A DNA stretch of 64,000 bases from Streptomyces sp. NBC_01775 (GCF_035917675.1 NZ_CP109104.1:806001-870000), one strand, 5' to 3'; counted from the first letter of the stretch, positions 25,348 through 35,196 are shown. Notes: generated by a model from the letters alone, not told the origin. Program-made: numbers and translations.

Positions 25348-26568
25348 TCAGTGGGGAAGGACGTCCTCCAGGCGCAGCGCGAGGTGGAGCACGAGGCGAT
25401 CGCACCCGTCGTCGAGATCCATCCCGGTGATCTCCTGGATCTGGCGCAGCCGGTAGTACAACGAGGTCCGGTGGAGGTTCAGCGCCGCGGCGGTGCGGGG
25501 AGCCGAGCCGGCGTTGTCGAGGTAGGTCCGCAGGGTCTTGAGCAGGCGCGGCCCCGCCTCGTGGTTCCAGAGGGCGCGCAGACCTCGTGTCACCGGGGAG
25601 TCCGGCGGTGTGTCGTCGGGGATACAGAGCAGTACCGCGAACTCCCCGAGCTGGTCCCACAGGCCGACACCGTCCAGCTGAGGCAGTCTCCGGGCGGCGC
25701 GGAGGGCGACCTCGGCCTGCCGGAAGGAGCCGCGCGCATCCGCGAGGCCGACGACGTGCGCCCCGACACCGACCGCGGTGCGGGCGTCCGGCCCCAGCGC
25801 ACGACGCAAGGTGGTCTGGATGCCCCGGGACTGTCCGACGAGGTGCGCCGGGGAGGCCGGGGCGGGGTGCTGCTGGACGAAGACGGCGTGGTTGCCCCGC
25901 ACCGAGCCGATGGCGGGCACCCGGCTCGACGCCTCGACGGTGGCCTGCGCTGAGCGCAGCGCGAGCTCGATCTGCGCGGTGGTGTGGGTCTCGCTGACCA
26001 CCTCTGCCACCGTCACGATCGCATTCCCCCGGTCGGGAAAGCCGGCGTCCTGCAACTGCTCGAGCCCCGCGTCGCGTTTCTTGCCGTCGGGAGAAAGCAG
26101 TGCACGCACCGCGCGTTCACGGACAGCGCGGGCGGTGTCCGATGCCGCCGCGCGCGCCGCGAGCAGTGCCGAGACGGTGGTGGCGGTTTCCCCGATGGAG
26201 GAAATCTCGGCCTCGGACAGGCTGCTGTCCGCGTCGATCACCATGAGCGTGCCGAGGAACTCGCCGTCGCCGCGCAACGGCGCACACAGGCGGGGCAGCA
26301 GGCCGAGTTCCGGTACGGCGGGCAGGACACCGGTTCCCGACCATCGCTGGAGGTCCTGCCCGAGGACGTACGCGACGACGGCGGCACCGGCATCCCGCTG
26401 GAGGACCGCGCGGACGCGGACCGGGTCCTCATCGTCGAAGTGCCGGCTCGAGTACACCTGCCGGACCAGCGGATCGTTGACGACCACGGAACGCCCCAGG
26501 GTCTCGGCCAACTCGTCGACCAGCACCTGTATCTCATCCGTGGACCCGTGCCACCCGGCTCCCGCCAT
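25348..26568 (-). CDS. PucR/CdaR-family transcriptional regulator
   Basis: The protein has 406 residues. The N-terminal half (about 10-160) resembles a GAF-like sensor (SVVVNDPLVRQVYSSRH, LCAPLRGDGEFLGTLMVIDAD). A GGDEF-like middle region (about 190-300) follows. The C-terminal PucR helix-turn-helix reads LRTYLDNAGSAPRTAAALNLHRTSLYYRLRQIQEITGMDLDD. It is divergent from the thiolase/ligase/KdgT operon and so probably activates it; PucR proteins usually respond to purine, carboxylate or sugar-acid nutrients. No strong ribosome site marks the start, so the first residues are uncertain. Confidence 0.85.
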   Translation of the reverse strand: MAGAGWHGSTDEIQVLVDELAETLGRSVVVNDPLVRQVYSSRHFDDEDPVRVRAVLQRDAGAAVVAYVLGQDLQRWSGTGVLPAVPELGLLPRLCAPLRGDGEFLGTLMVIDADSSLSEAEISSIGETATTVSALLAARAAASDTARAVRERAVRALLSPDGKKRDAGLEQLQDAGFPDRGNAIVTVAEVVSETHTTAQIELALRSAQATVEASSRVPAIGSVRGNHAVFVQQHPAPASPAHLVGQSRGIQTTLRRALGPDARTAVGVGAHVVGLADARGSFRQAEVALRAARRLPQLDGVGLWDQLGEFAVLLCIPDDTPPDSPVTRGLRALWNHEAGPRLLKTLRTYLDNAGSAPRTAAALNLHRTSLYYRLRQIQEITGMDLDDGCDRLVLHLALRLEDVLPH

Positions 26569-26728
26569 CCCACCACGCCCTCAACCTGGGTTTTCTTCAG
26601 GCCTTTCTACAGACCGAGAAATCATGGAGGCAAGCTTGCATCGGCGCGTGCTTACGTCGCTGCGGCCTCCGAGCGGAGTATTGCCTCGCTGCTTCGCGGG
26701 ATGAATTCCCGTTTTCTGGAGGTCGACG

Positions 26729-27901
26729 ATGACAACTTCCGCACAGCTGACCGGGTGGGCCCACACGCCCTTCGGCCGGTCATCAGCCCCGGATGTGGAG
26801 TCCCTCATGGGCGAGGTCGCCGCCGTGGCCATCGCTGACGCCGGGCTCGACGCGACCGACATCGGCTTCGTCTCGGTCGGCGTGTACGGCTCCGGGTTCT
26901 CGTCCCAGAGCTTCGACGCCGCACTGGTCGGCTCCGCGACCCCCGAGCTCGCGAAGGTCCCCGCGGTCCGTGCGGAGAACGCCTGCGCGACCGGTAGCGC
27001 GGCGCTCTTCGCGGCCCTGGACGCCGTGGCGTCCGGGCGGGTCCGGGCCGCACTGGTGATAGGCGCGGAGAAGATGACCGGGGTCAGCGGCGCGGAGGCG
27101 AACGAGGCGCTGCTGGGGGCCTGCCTGCGCCGCACCGAAGCCAGGTACGGCAGCTTCGCGGCGATCTTCGCCGAGCTCGCCCGCCGCTACGCCGATCGCT
27201 ACGGCGACCAGCGTCCGGCGCTCGCGCGGATCGCGGCGAAGAACCACCGCAACGGGGTCGACAACCCGTATGCCCACGTCCGTAAGGACCTGGGTATCGA
27301 GTTCTGCGCGACGGAGTCGGACCGCAACCCGCTCGTCGCCGCGCCGCTGCTGCGCACCGACTGCTCGATGATCTCCGACGGCGCGGCGGCCGTCGTCGTC
27401 GCATCGGCGGATGTGGCCCGTACGGCCCGGCGCGCGGTGGCCTGGCACGGCCGCGCCCAGGCGAACGACCCGCTGGCCATCGACGCGCGAGCGGACCCGC
27501 TCGCGTTCGACGGGGCCCGCCGCGCGTTCACCGCGGCGCTCGCCGAAGCGGGTGTGAGCCTGGCCGACCTCGATCTCATCGAGACGCACGACTGCTTCAC
27601 ACAGGCCGAGCTGTTGCAGTACGAGGCATTCGGCCTGGCTGAGCCGGGCAAGGGCGCCACGGTCCTGGCCGACGGCATCACCCACCGCGACGGGTCCCTT
27701 CCGGTGAACGTCTCGGGCGGTCTGAAGGCCAAGGGGCACCCCATCGGCGCGACCGGGGTGTCCCAGCACGTCATGGCCGCCATGCAACTGGTCGGCGAGG
27801 CCGGTGCGATGCAGCTGCCGCGAGCCGACCGGGCCGCGGTGTTCAACATGGGCGGCGCTGCCGTAGCCAACTACGCGTCGGTGCTGGAGGTGGCCCGGTG
27901 A
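26729..27901 (+). CDS. Thiolase family protein (SCP-x-type acetyl-CoA acyltransferase)
   Basis: The protein has 390 residues from the ATG at 26729, with CTGGAGG 6 nt upstream. Nucleophile Cys86 is in ENACATGS. The second-half motifs are ETHDCFTQAE, where a His takes the active-site role, and GHPIGATG. HDCF-type sites are those of SCP-x/lipid-transfer thiolases rather than biosynthetic PhaA-type. It cleaves or forms beta-ketoacyl-CoA. The stop overlaps the ligase start by 4 nt (GTGA). Together they imply a carboxylic acid activated to CoA and split thiolytically. Confidence 0.85.
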   Translation: MTTSAQLTGWAHTPFGRSSAPDVESLMGEVAAVAIADAGLDATDIGFVSVGVYGSGFSSQSFDAALVGSATPELAKVPAVRAENACATGSAALFAALDAVASGRVRAALVIGAEKMTGVSGAEANEALLGACLRRTEARYGSFAAIFAELARRYADRYGDQRPALARIAAKNHRNGVDNPYAHVRKDLGIEFCATESDRNPLVAAPLLRTDCSMISDGAAAVVVASADVARTARRAVAWHGRAQANDPLAIDARADPLAFDGARRAFTAALAEAGVSLADLDLIETHDCFTQAELLQYEAFGLAEPGKGATVLADGITHRDGSLPVNVSGGLKAKGHPIGATGVSQHVMAAMQLVGEAGAMQLPRADRAAVFNMGGAAVANYASVLEVAR

Positions 27902-29493
27902 GCCCCCGTAAGCGCGCAGTCAACCTGGCAACGCTCCTGACGCAGACCGCCCGTCGGCTCCCCCGGCACGACGCGCTCGTCCATGGGAGCACCCGCTGGA
28001 GCTGGCGGCAGCTCGACGACGCCGTGAGCGCCCTCGCGCGGGCTCTGCGTGAACGCGGGATCCGGCAGGGGGACTGCGTGCTCCTGCACAGCGCGAACCA
28101 CGCCGAGTTCGTCCAGACCATGTTCGCGACCTGGCGCATCGGTGCGGTCCTCGCGCCGACCAACAGCCGGCTGACGCCCTCGGACGTCACCGCCGTTGCC
28201 CAGGTCTGCCGTCCCGCGCTGATCGTCTGCCACGGCGCTCAGCCGGACCACGCCCGGGCAGTGGACACGCTGTGCGAGAACACCCTTTGGATCGACGCGA
28301 CCGGGCCCGACGCCATCGCCGAGATCGCACCGCTCGGCGCGGAATCCGGTGGGATGCCCGATGCGGAGGTCGCCCCCGGGGACGCGGCCTGGTATTTCTT
28401 CACCTCCGGCACCAGCGGCAGCCCGAAGGCCGCGATCCTGACGCACGATCAGATGGGGTTCGTGGTCAACAACCATCTGGCCGATCTGATGCCGGGGACC
28501 ACGGAGGAAGACTCTTCGCTCGTGCTGGCGCCCCTCTCCCACGGCGCGGGCGTCCACCTGCTGCCACAGATCGCGCGGGGCGCCCGGTCGGTGCTGACCG
28601 CCTCGCGGGGCCTCGACGGCGACGAGGTGTGGAGCCTCGTCGAGCGCGAACGCGTCTCCAACATGTTCACGGTTCCCACGATCCTCAAGAAGATCGCCGA
28701 GCACCCTGCCGCGCGGACGAGCGATCGATCGAGCCTGCGGTACGTCATATACGCCGGCGCTCCCATGTACGCCGCGGACCAGGACAACACCCGGGCGGTC
28801 CTCGGCGACGTCCTGGTCCAGTACTACGGCCTGGGCGAGGTCACCGGGAACGTCACGGTCCTTCCGGCCCGGGAGCACGGCCGTCCGCGCCCTGACGGCG
28901 TGGAGTTCGGCACCTGTGGCCGCGCCCGCACCGGGATGCAGATCGCCATCCGCGATGCCGACGGGCGCGAGCTGCCCGCCGGCGAATCAGGGGAGATCTG
29001 CGTGGCCGGGTCCGCCGTCTGCGCCGGCTACCTGAACAACGCGCGGGCGAACGTGGCGGCCTTCCGGGACGGCTGGTTCCACACCGGCGACCTCGGCCTG
29101 CTCGACGAGCACGGCTACCTCTACATCACCGGGCGCGCCTCGGACATGTACATCTCCGGCGGGTCCAACGTGCACCCCCGTGACATCGAGGAGAAGCTGG
29201 CAGACCACCCCGCGGTGGCCGAGGTCGCCGTGCTGGGCATGCCGCACCCTGTGTGGGGCGAGGTCGGCGTCGCCGTCTGGGTCGCCGACCCCGGCCACGA
29301 CGGCGAACCCGCCGGATCCGAGGACCTGTTGGCATGGCTCGAACCGCGGCTCTCGCGCTACAAGCTGCCCCGCCACTTCGTCCGCTGGCCAGAGCTGCCC
29401 AAGTCCGGTTACGGAAAGATCGTGAAACGGACCATCCGCGACGAGCTGCTCACCGCCGGATGGTCCGACGGGGAGCCCGGAGGTGCGCGATGA
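27898..29493 (+). CDS. AMP-dependent acyl-CoA synthetase/ligase
   Basis: The protein has 531 residues from the GTG at 27898 inside the thiolase stop. ANL-superfamily motifs in order: YFFTSGTSGSPKAA (phosphate loop), LSHGAGVHLL, VQYYGLGEVTG, GWFHTGDLGLLDEHGYLYITGR, and the C-terminal catalytic Lys in KSGYGKIVKRTIR. It activates a carboxylate with ATP and joins it to CoA in the cytoplasm. Substrate choice is unknown; the sequence resembles medium-chain or aryl acid ligases. The stop overlaps the next start as ATGA. Confidence 0.9.
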   Translation: MSPRKRAVNLATLLTQTARRLPRHDALVHGSTRWSWRQLDDAVSALARALRERGIRQGDCVLLHSANHAEFVQTMFATWRIGAVLAPTNSRLTPSDVTAVAQVCRPALIVCHGAQPDHARAVDTLCENTLWIDATGPDAIAEIAPLGAESGGMPDAEVAPGDAAWYFFTSGTSGSPKAAILTHDQMGFVVNNHLADLMPGTTEEDSSLVLAPLSHGAGVHLLPQIARGARSVLTASRGLDGDEVWSLVERERVSNMFTVPTILKKIAEHPAARTSDRSSLRYVIYAGAPMYAADQDNTRAVLGDVLVQYYGLGEVTGNVTVLPAREHGRPRPDGVEFGTCGRARTGMQIAIRDADGRELPAGESGEICVAGSAVCAGYLNNARANVAAFRDGWFHTGDLGLLDEHGYLYITGRASDMYISGGSNVHPRDIEEKLADHPAVAEVAVLGMPHPVWGEVGVAVWVADPGHDGEPAGSEDLLAWLEPRLSRYKLPRHFVRWPELPKSGYGKIVKRTIRDELLTAGWSDGEPGGAR

Positions 29494-30455
29494 GCACGCC
29501 CGGCACGATTTCACCCCTTGACCACCCCGGACCGCCGCAGTTCCCCCGGGTGCGGACGGTGCCGGCACGTTCCGAGGCCGTGCCGGTATCGCTGCCCGCC
29601 GGGGCGCCCCTGGCCGACGCCCTGGCCGAGCTCACCGTCGGCCACGGGGCCACCTCCGCCCAGGCCGAGCTGCTGGGCGGGACACTGGGACACGTCTCCT
29701 ACTGCGTACCGGCCGTCTGCACCGACGGCAGCGCCGCCGTCGGCTTCAGCGCCGCACGGACCGCACGCGGGCCGGCCAACGTCATCGCCGGGTCGGTCAC
29801 CGTGGGCCTCCGCGACGACGCCCCCTTCGTCCACTGCCACGCGGCGTGGATCGACGCGGGCGGCGTCATTCAGGCCGGGCACGTCCGGCCGGAGACCACG
29901 GTCGGCCGGGTCCCGCTCCACGCCGTCCTCCATCCGCTCCCCGGCGTGCGCAACACGAGCGCGGTCGACCCGGAAACCCGCCTGCCGGTCTTCACCCCGA
30001 CCGCGGCGCGCGCTGACATCCCCGCCGGCGGTGGGCGGGTGGCGTTCAGCCGCGTGCTTCCCGGCGAGAACGTCCGCGACGCCGCCGAACAGGTCTGCCG
30101 CGACCAGGGCTTCCGACGCGCCGTCGTGCGCGCGACGTTGGGCAGCCTGGTGGGGCCGACCCTGCGCCGCGACGACAGCCACCACACGCTGGAAGGACCG
30201 GCCGCCGAGGTCATATCCCTCCTCGGGGAGGTCGGCCCGGACGCCGATCCGGCCGGGCAGCTCCACACCCTCGTCGTCGACTCCGCAGGTGCCGTTCACG
30301 GTGGTGTCCTCGTCGCCGAGAACAGTCCGGTCGCCGTCACGATGGAACTCCTGATCATCGAGGACGAGCACATCCAACCGGGGGCGGCCCACGCAACGGA
30401 GTTGTGGACGGCCCTGCCCGCGTCCCCAAGCACCTCATCGCCCTGGATGCAATGA
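29490..30455 (+). CDS. PPC (DUF296)-like domain protein, probably two tandem domains
   Basis: The protein has 321 residues from the ATG at 29490 overlapping the ligase stop, with GGAGG upstream. The two halves look alike: GATSAQAELLGGTLGHVSYCVP with HCHAAWID, then FRRAVVRATLGSLVGPTL with GQLHTLVVDSAGAVHGG. Both fit the PPC/DUF296 alpha-beta fold in which His residues hold a metal. Roles of bacterial PPC proteins are unclear. Its fixed place between a CoA ligase and KdgT suggests a catalytic or sensing part in the pathway. Confidence 0.65.
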   Translation: MSTPGTISPLDHPGPPQFPRVRTVPARSEAVPVSLPAGAPLADALAELTVGHGATSAQAELLGGTLGHVSYCVPAVCTDGSAAVGFSAARTARGPANVIAGSVTVGLRDDAPFVHCHAAWIDAGGVIQAGHVRPETTVGRVPLHAVLHPLPGVRNTSAVDPETRLPVFTPTAARADIPAGGGRVAFSRVLPGENVRDAAEQVCRDQGFRRAVVRATLGSLVGPTLRRDDSHHTLEGPAAEVISLLGEVGPDADPAGQLHTLVVDSAGAVHGGVLVAENSPVAVTMELLIIEDEHIQPGAAHATELWTALPASPSTSSPWMQ

Positions 30456-30474
30456 CGCCCTAGGAGCGCACCAC

Positions 30475-31518
30475 ATGAACGCCATGAAGTACGTGAACAA
30501 GGTCCCCGGCGGCATGATGCTCGTCCCGCTCGCCATCGGGGCCGTCATCCATACCGCGGCACCGAACGCCGGAGAGTTCTTCGGCTCGTTCACCTCGGCA
30601 TTCTTCACCGGCCTCCCGCCGATCCTGGCCGTGTTCTTCTTCTGCCTCGGAACGACGCTCGATCTCCGGTCCACCCCCTACATCCTGCGCAAGGGAGGGG
30701 TTCTGCTCGGGACCAAGATCCTTTTCGCCCTGGTCGTCGGTATCGCCGCCGGCCGCCTCCTCGGCGAGGCGCCGGTCTCCGGTGGCGTTCTCGGGGGGCT
30801 GTCGGCGCTCGCGATCGTAGCCGCGCTCAACGACACCAACGGCGGGATCTACGTCTCGCTCATGAGCCAGTACGGGCGCAAGAAGGACGCGGGCGCCTAC
30901 TCCCTGATGTCGCTGGAGTCGGGGCCGTTCCTCACCATGGTCACGCTCGGCGTCGCGGGGCTGTCCGCGTTCCCCTGGCAGGCGCTGGTGGGGGCCATCC
31001 TCCCGCTGGTGCTCGGCCTGGTCATCGGCAACCTCGACCACTCCTTCCGCGACCTGTTCGCGCCCGTCGTCCCCGGATTGATCCCCCTCCTCGGGCTCGC
31101 GCTGGGGCTCACGATCGACTTGCGCGCCGTCGTATCCGCGGGTGCGCTGGGCATCCTCGTGGGACTGTTCGTCGTGCTGGTCGGCGGCGCCGTCCTCGTC
31201 CTGGCCGACCGCCTCACCGGAGGTGACGGTGTCGCGGGGATAGCAGCCGCGACGACCGCCGGCAACGCGGCAGTCGTCCCCGCCGCCGTAGCCGCTGCCA
31301 ACCCCGTGTACGCGCCCGCCGCCGGGCAGGCCACGATCATCGTCTCCGCCTCGATGGTCGTCACCGCGCTCCTCTGCCCGATCGCCACCTCGTTGTGGGC
31401 GCGGCACGTATCCCGGCACGACGAACGAGGCCGCGTGGAAGACCCGGCCGGCCCTGGGACCCACGCGGACGCCCACGACGGCGCCGAACCGAAGACCGGT
31501 TCACGCACCCCGCTTTAG
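30475..31518 (+). CDS. kdgT: 2-keto-3-deoxygluconate permease
   Basis: The protein has 347 residues from the ATG at 30475, with GGAGCG upstream. KVPGGMMLVPLAIGAVIHT, FFCLGTTLDL, AALNDTNGGIYVSLMSQYG and LMSLESGPFLTMVTLG follow E. coli KdgT closely through about ten membrane segments; a hydrophilic tail of about 35 residues is extra. It imports 2-keto-3-deoxygluconate, a pectin/alginate breakdown product, with protons. No KDG kinase or aldolase lies in the window, so here it may carry a related keto acid that the ligase and thiolase handle. Confidence 0.85.
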   Translation: MNAMKYVNKVPGGMMLVPLAIGAVIHTAAPNAGEFFGSFTSAFFTGLPPILAVFFFCLGTTLDLRSTPYILRKGGVLLGTKILFALVVGIAAGRLLGEAPVSGGVLGGLSALAIVAALNDTNGGIYVSLMSQYGRKKDAGAYSLMSLESGPFLTMVTLGVAGLSAFPWQALVGAILPLVLGLVIGNLDHSFRDLFAPVVPGLIPLLGLALGLTIDLRAVVSAGALGILVGLFVVLVGGAVLVLADRLTGGDGVAGIAAATTAGNAAVVPAAVAAANPVYAPAAGQATIIVSASMVVTALLCPIATSLWARHVSRHDERGRVEDPAGPGTHADAHDGAEPKTGSRTPL

Positions 31519-31775
31519 GTTCTTTGCGGCACCTGTCCAACCCGTCACCCGCCGACGAGTGCGATACCATCGCCGACGAGGCCACCGCCGTCCACGACGC
31601 GTTGCGAGACGTCGACGGAAACGAGGCGGCCCGCCTGTGGCGGGTCAAGATCGAACGCTGCGTCCGCTACATGATCGTCCAACTCCCCGAGGACGGCGCC
31701 GCCCCGCGGCTGTGGACCGCCCTGGCCGGCAGGCCCCGTCCGCGCCGGAAGGATCCGCGGGGCACCGCGCACTGA
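31519..31775 (+). pseudogene. Possible C-terminal remnant of a GntR/FCD regulator
   Basis: The frame reads LRHLSNPSPADECDTIADEATAVHDALRDVDGNEAARLWRVKIERCVRYMI, which resembles the last helices of an FCD domain (x-HxAvxDAlrdgDgeaAarl). It has no start codon with a ribosome site and no DNA-binding part. It follows kdgT directly. Call is tentative. Confidence 0.4.
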
Positions 31776-31807
31776 CGCGAAGGGCCCTCGGCGACATACA
31801 CCGGAGG

Positions 31808-31838
31808 CTCGTCCAACTCGTCCAACTCGTCCAACTCG
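31808..31838. repeat. 9-bp tandem repeat CTCGTCCAA
   Basis: Three perfect copies plus four bases lie between the FCD-like remnant and the end of the minus-strand GntR gene. Confidence 0.75.
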
Positions 31839-31893
31839 GCGAAGCACAGAGCGAGTTGGCGTTCTCCCGTCGGACGGCGTCTCGCACGGCGTC

Positions 31894-32559
31894 TCAGACG
31901 GCGTCGCGAATGGCCCGTTCGAAGCCCTCGACGTGGCTGCGGGCGAACTGTGCCGCCTTCTCGGCGTCACCGGCGACGATCGCCTCGATCAGCGGTCCGT
32001 GTTCTTCCACGTGACCGGCCATGTCGGACAGCCGGTCGATGAACAGGCACCAGATGCGGGTGGCCAGGTTGTCGTGGCGGACGAGGGTGTCCTCCAGGTA
32101 CGGGTTGTGCGTGGCGGCGTAGATGGCGCGGTGGACCTGAAGGTCCAGGCGCATGAGCTCGGCGGCATCGCGCCGGCTCGAATCCACGCTCTCCAGCTCC
32201 CGCAGTGCGGCGGTCAGGGCCGCACGGTCCGTGGCCGTGGCGCGCCGCGCGGCCTGGGCAGCTGCCAGCGGCTCCAGTTCCTGGCGCACCTCGGAGATAT
32301 GGGCCAGGTCGGTGATGTTGACGTCGGTGGCGAAGGTGCCGCGTCGGGGGTAGGTCGCGATCAGCCGCTCGTACTGGAGCCGTTTGAGCGCCTCGCGCAC
32401 CGGTGTCCGCCCGACGCCGAGGGACTGTGCCAACTGGTCCTCGTTGATCGGCGCCCCCGGGCGGATCTCGAGCATGACGAGCCAGTCACGGATGGCGCGG
32501 TAGGCCCGCTCGGCGAGGGACAGCTCCTCGCCCCCGGGCTCGGTCGCCGCATGCCGCAT
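31894..32559 (-). CDS. GntR-family regulator with FCD domain (VanR-like)
   Basis: The protein has 221 residues from the ATG at 32559, preceded by AAGGGGG; the ATG at 32592 has a ribosome site only one base away and is less likely. The winged helix has NEDQLAQSLGVGRTPVREALKRLQYERLI and the wing YPRRGTFATDV. The FCD domain has LDLQVHRAIYAATHN, EEHGPLIEAI and ARSHVEGF for metal/ligand binding. It is divergent from glyA-sox across an operator-like palindrome and so probably represses sarcosine/glycine catabolism until an intermediate binds. Confidence 0.9.
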   Translation of the reverse strand: MRHAATEPGGEELSLAERAYRAIRDWLVMLEIRPGAPINEDQLAQSLGVGRTPVREALKRLQYERLIATYPRRGTFATDVNITDLAHISEVRQELEPLAAAQAARRATATDRAALTAALRELESVDSSRRDAAELMRLDLQVHRAIYAATHNPYLEDTLVRHDNLATRIWCLFIDRLSDMAGHVEEHGPLIEAIVAGDAEKAAQFARSHVEGFERAIRDAV

Positions 32560-32608
32560 GAAGCCCCCTTGACCTGTCCGGCGAGCTCCCATACCTTACC
32601 GCAGAGGC

Positions 32609-32618
32609 TGATATATCA
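32609..32618. promoter_or_regulatory. GntR operator palindrome TGATATATCA
   Basis: A perfect 10-bp palindrome midway in the 94-base gap between the divergent GntR and glyA starts, AT-rich in a GC-rich context. It is close to the TTGATATATCAA-like sites known for GntR/FCD proteins. A regulator bound here would cover both promoters. Confidence 0.6.
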
Positions 32619-32653
32619 ATTGCCCATTAGTTGGCTCTCAGGATGGGGCACAG

Positions 32654-33979
32654 ATGGCAACGAACCCCTCGATCACCACGGTCACCTCTCCCCTCTCCCT
32701 CCCGCTCGGCAGGCTCGACCCGGATGTCGCCTCCGCGGTGGATGCCGAGCTGCACCGTCAGCAGTCGACCCTCGAGATGATCGCCTCGGAGAATTTCGCC
32801 CCCTCCGCCGTCATGGAGGCCCAGGGCTCGGTGCTGACCAACAAATACGCCGAGGGCTACCCGGGCCGCCGCTACTACGGCGGCTGCGAACACGTCGACG
32901 TCATCGAGCGGCTGGCCATCGCCCGGGTGAAGGAACTGTTCGGCGCCGAGGCCGCGAACGTACAGCCGCACTCGGGCGCCCAGGCCAACGCAGCCGCGAT
33001 GTTCGCGCTGCTCAAGCCCGGCGACACGATCCTCGGCCTCGACCTGGCGCACGGTGGGCACCTGACCCACGGAATGCGCCTCAACTACTCCGGCAAGCTG
33101 TACAACGTCGTGCCGTATCACGTGCGCGAGTCCGACATGCGCATCGACATGGACGAGGTCGAGCAGCTCGCTCTCGCGCACCGGCCCAAGATGATCGTCG
33201 CCGGCTGGTCGGCCTACTCCCGGGAGCTGGACTTCGCCGCGTTCCGACGGATCGCCGACGAGGTGGGCGCGTACCTGATGGTCGACATGGCGCACTTCGC
33301 CGGGCTGGTGGCCGCCGGCCTGCATCCGAGCCCGGTGCCGTACGCCGACGTCGTGACGACCACCACGCACAAGACCCTCGGCGGCCCGCGCGGCGGTGTG
33401 ATCCTCAGCCGTGCCGACCTGGCCAAGAAGATCAACTCTGCGGTCTTCCCCGGCCAGCAGGGCGGCCCGTTGGAGCACGTCGTCGCGGCGAAAGCGGTGG
33501 CCTTCAAGGTGGCGGCGAGCGAGGAGTTCAAGGAGCGCCAGCAGCGCACCCTGGACGGCGCCCGCATCCTCGCCGGACGGCTGCTGGCCGACGACGTGGC
33601 CGAGGCCGGGATCACGGTGCTGACCGGCGGCACCCAGGTCCACCTCGTCCTGGTCGACCTGCGGAGCTCAGCGCTCGACGGCCAGCAGGCGGAGGATCGG
33701 CTGCACCGCATCGGCATCACCGTCAACCGCAACGCGGTGCCGTTCGACCCCCGCCCGCCGATGATCTCCTCGGGGCTGCGGATAGGCACCCCGGCCCTGG
33801 CCACCCGTGGCTTCGGCGAGGCGGAGTTCCGGGAGGTCGCCGACGTCATCGCCCAGGCCCTGAAGGACGAGCAGCTCAGCGACGAGGGCGCGGGCCTGCT
33901 GCGTGACCGGGTCGGAAAACTCGCCGGCACATTCCCCCTCTATCCCCACCTGCCCCAGCTGAACGGAGGCGCGGCATGA
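32654..33979 (+). CDS. glyA: Serine hydroxymethyltransferase
   Basis: The protein has 441 residues from the ATG at 32654. The PLP lysine is Lys240 in [37 protein letters not shown] and QPHSGAQAN are invariant SHMT motifs. It interconverts glycine plus 5,10-methylene-THF with serine. Placed first in the sox operon, it would consume the glycine and methylene-THF made by sarcosine oxidase, turning sarcosine into serine. Housekeeping GlyA is usually encoded elsewhere, so this is likely a catabolic second copy. It overlaps soxB by 4 nt. Confidence 0.95.
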   Translation: MATNPSITTVTSPLSLPLGRLDPDVASAVDAELHRQQSTLEMIASENFAPSAVMEAQGSVLTNKYAEGYPGRRYYGGCEHVDVIERLAIARVKELFGAEAANVQPHSGAQANAAAMFALLKPGDTILGLDLAHGGHLTHGMRLNYSGKLYNVVPYHVRESDMRIDMDEVEQLALAHRPKMIVAGWSAYSRELDFAAFRRIADEVGAYLMVDMAHFAGLVAAGLHPSPVPYADVVTTTTHKTLGGPRGGVILSRADLAKKINSAVFPGQQGGPLEHVVAAKAVAFKVAASEEFKERQQRTLDGARILAGRLLADDVAEAGITVLTGGTQVHLVLVDLRSSALDGQQAEDRLHRIGITVNRNAVPFDPRPPMISSGLRIGTPALATRGFGEAEFREVADVIAQALKDEQLSDEGAGLLRDRVGKLAGTFPLYPHLPQLNGGAA

Positions 33980-35196
33980 CCACCGAGCCGCTGCCGGAGC
34001 ATCCGGACTTCCTCTGGCGCAACCCCGAGCCGCGCTCCTCGTACGACGTCGTCATCGTCGGCGCGGGAGGCCACGGCCTGGCCACCGCCTACTACCTCGC
34101 CAAGAACCACGGCATCACCAACGTCGCCGTCCTGGAGAAGGGCTGGCTGGCCGGCGGCAACATGGCACGCAACACCACGATCATCCGCTCGAACTACCTG
34201 TGGGACGAGAGCGCGGCGATCTACGAGCACGCACTGGGGCTGTGGGAGCGGCTCCCGGAGGAGCTGGACTACGACTTCCTGTTCAGCCAGCGCGGCGTCC
34301 TCAACCTCGCGCACACCCTTCAGGACGTCCGCGAGGGCGTGCGCCGCGTCAACGCCAACCGCCTCAACGGAGTCGATGCCCAGTGGCTCGAACCGGACGA
34401 GGTCGCCAAGGTCTGCCCCATCCTGAACGTCTCGCCCCACACCCGGTATCCGGTACTCGGCGGCACCTTCCAGCCGCGGGCCGGCATCGCCAAACACGAC
34501 CACGTCGCCTGGGCGCTGGCCCGCCGGGCCGACGAGATGGGCGTGGACCTGATCCAGGGATGCGAGGTCACCGGCTTCCTCAAGGACGGCGACCGGGTGG
34601 TGGGCGTCGAGACCAGCCGCGGTCGCGTCCTCGCCGGCCGGGTAGGCCTCGCGACCGCCGGGCACAGCAGCGTGCTGGCCGAGCGGGCGGGCGTACGGCT
34701 GCCGGTGCAGTCACATCCCCTGCAAGCCCTGGTCTCCGAACTGCACGAACCGGTGCACCCCACCGTGGTGATGTCGAACCACGTGCACGTCTACGTCTCC
34801 CAGGCACACAAGGGCGAGCTGGTGATGGGCGCGGGTGTCGACGCCTACAACGGATACGGGCAGCGCGGCTCCTTCCACCTGATCGAGCATCAGATGGCCG
34901 CCGCCGTCGAGCTGTTCCCCGTCTTCGCCCGTGCGCACGTGCTGCGGACCTGGGGCGGCATCGTCGACGTCACCCCGGACGCCTCCCCGATCATCGGCGC
35001 CACTCCCATCGAGAACCTCTACGTCAACTGCGGCTGGGGCACCGGCGGATTCAAGGCCACCCCGGCCGCCGGCTGGACCTTCGCGCACACCATCGCCACG
35101 GGCGAGCCCCACCCGCTGAACGCCCCCTTCGCCCTCGAACGCTTCACGACGGGCGCGTTGATCGACGAACACGGCGCCGCGGCCGTGGCCCACTGA
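33976..35196 (+). CDS. soxB: Sarcosine oxidase, beta subunit
   Basis: The protein has 406 residues from the ATG at 33976 within the glyA stop (ATGA). The FAD Rossmann motif is [18 protein letters not shown] (about 25-42). [17 protein letters not shown] near 167-181 holds His174, the likely covalent FMN attachment site known from Corynebacterium Sox[13 protein letters not shown] is typical near the C-terminus. This is the catalytic subunit that oxidises the N-methyl group of sarcosine. It joins alpha, gamma and delta in a cytoplasmic heterotetramer. Confidence 0.95.
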   Translation: MTTEPLPEHPDFLWRNPEPRSSYDVVIVGAGGHGLATAYYLAKNHGITNVAVLEKGWLAGGNMARNTTIIRSNYLWDESAAIYEHALGLWERLPEELDYDFLFSQRGVLNLAHTLQDVREGVRRVNANRLNGVDAQWLEPDEVAKVCPILNVSPHTRYPVLGGTFQPRAGIAKHDHVAWALARRADEMGVDLIQGCEVTGFLKDGDRVVGVETSRGRVLAGRVGLATAGHSSVLAERAGVRLPVQSHPLQALVSELHEPVHPTVVMSNHVHVYVSQAHKGELVMGAGVDAYNGYGQRGSFHLIEHQMAAAVELFPVFARAHVLRTWGGIVDVTPDASPIIGATPIENLYVNCGWGTGGFKATPAAGWTFAHTIATGEPHPLNAPFALERFTTGALIDEHGAAAVAH

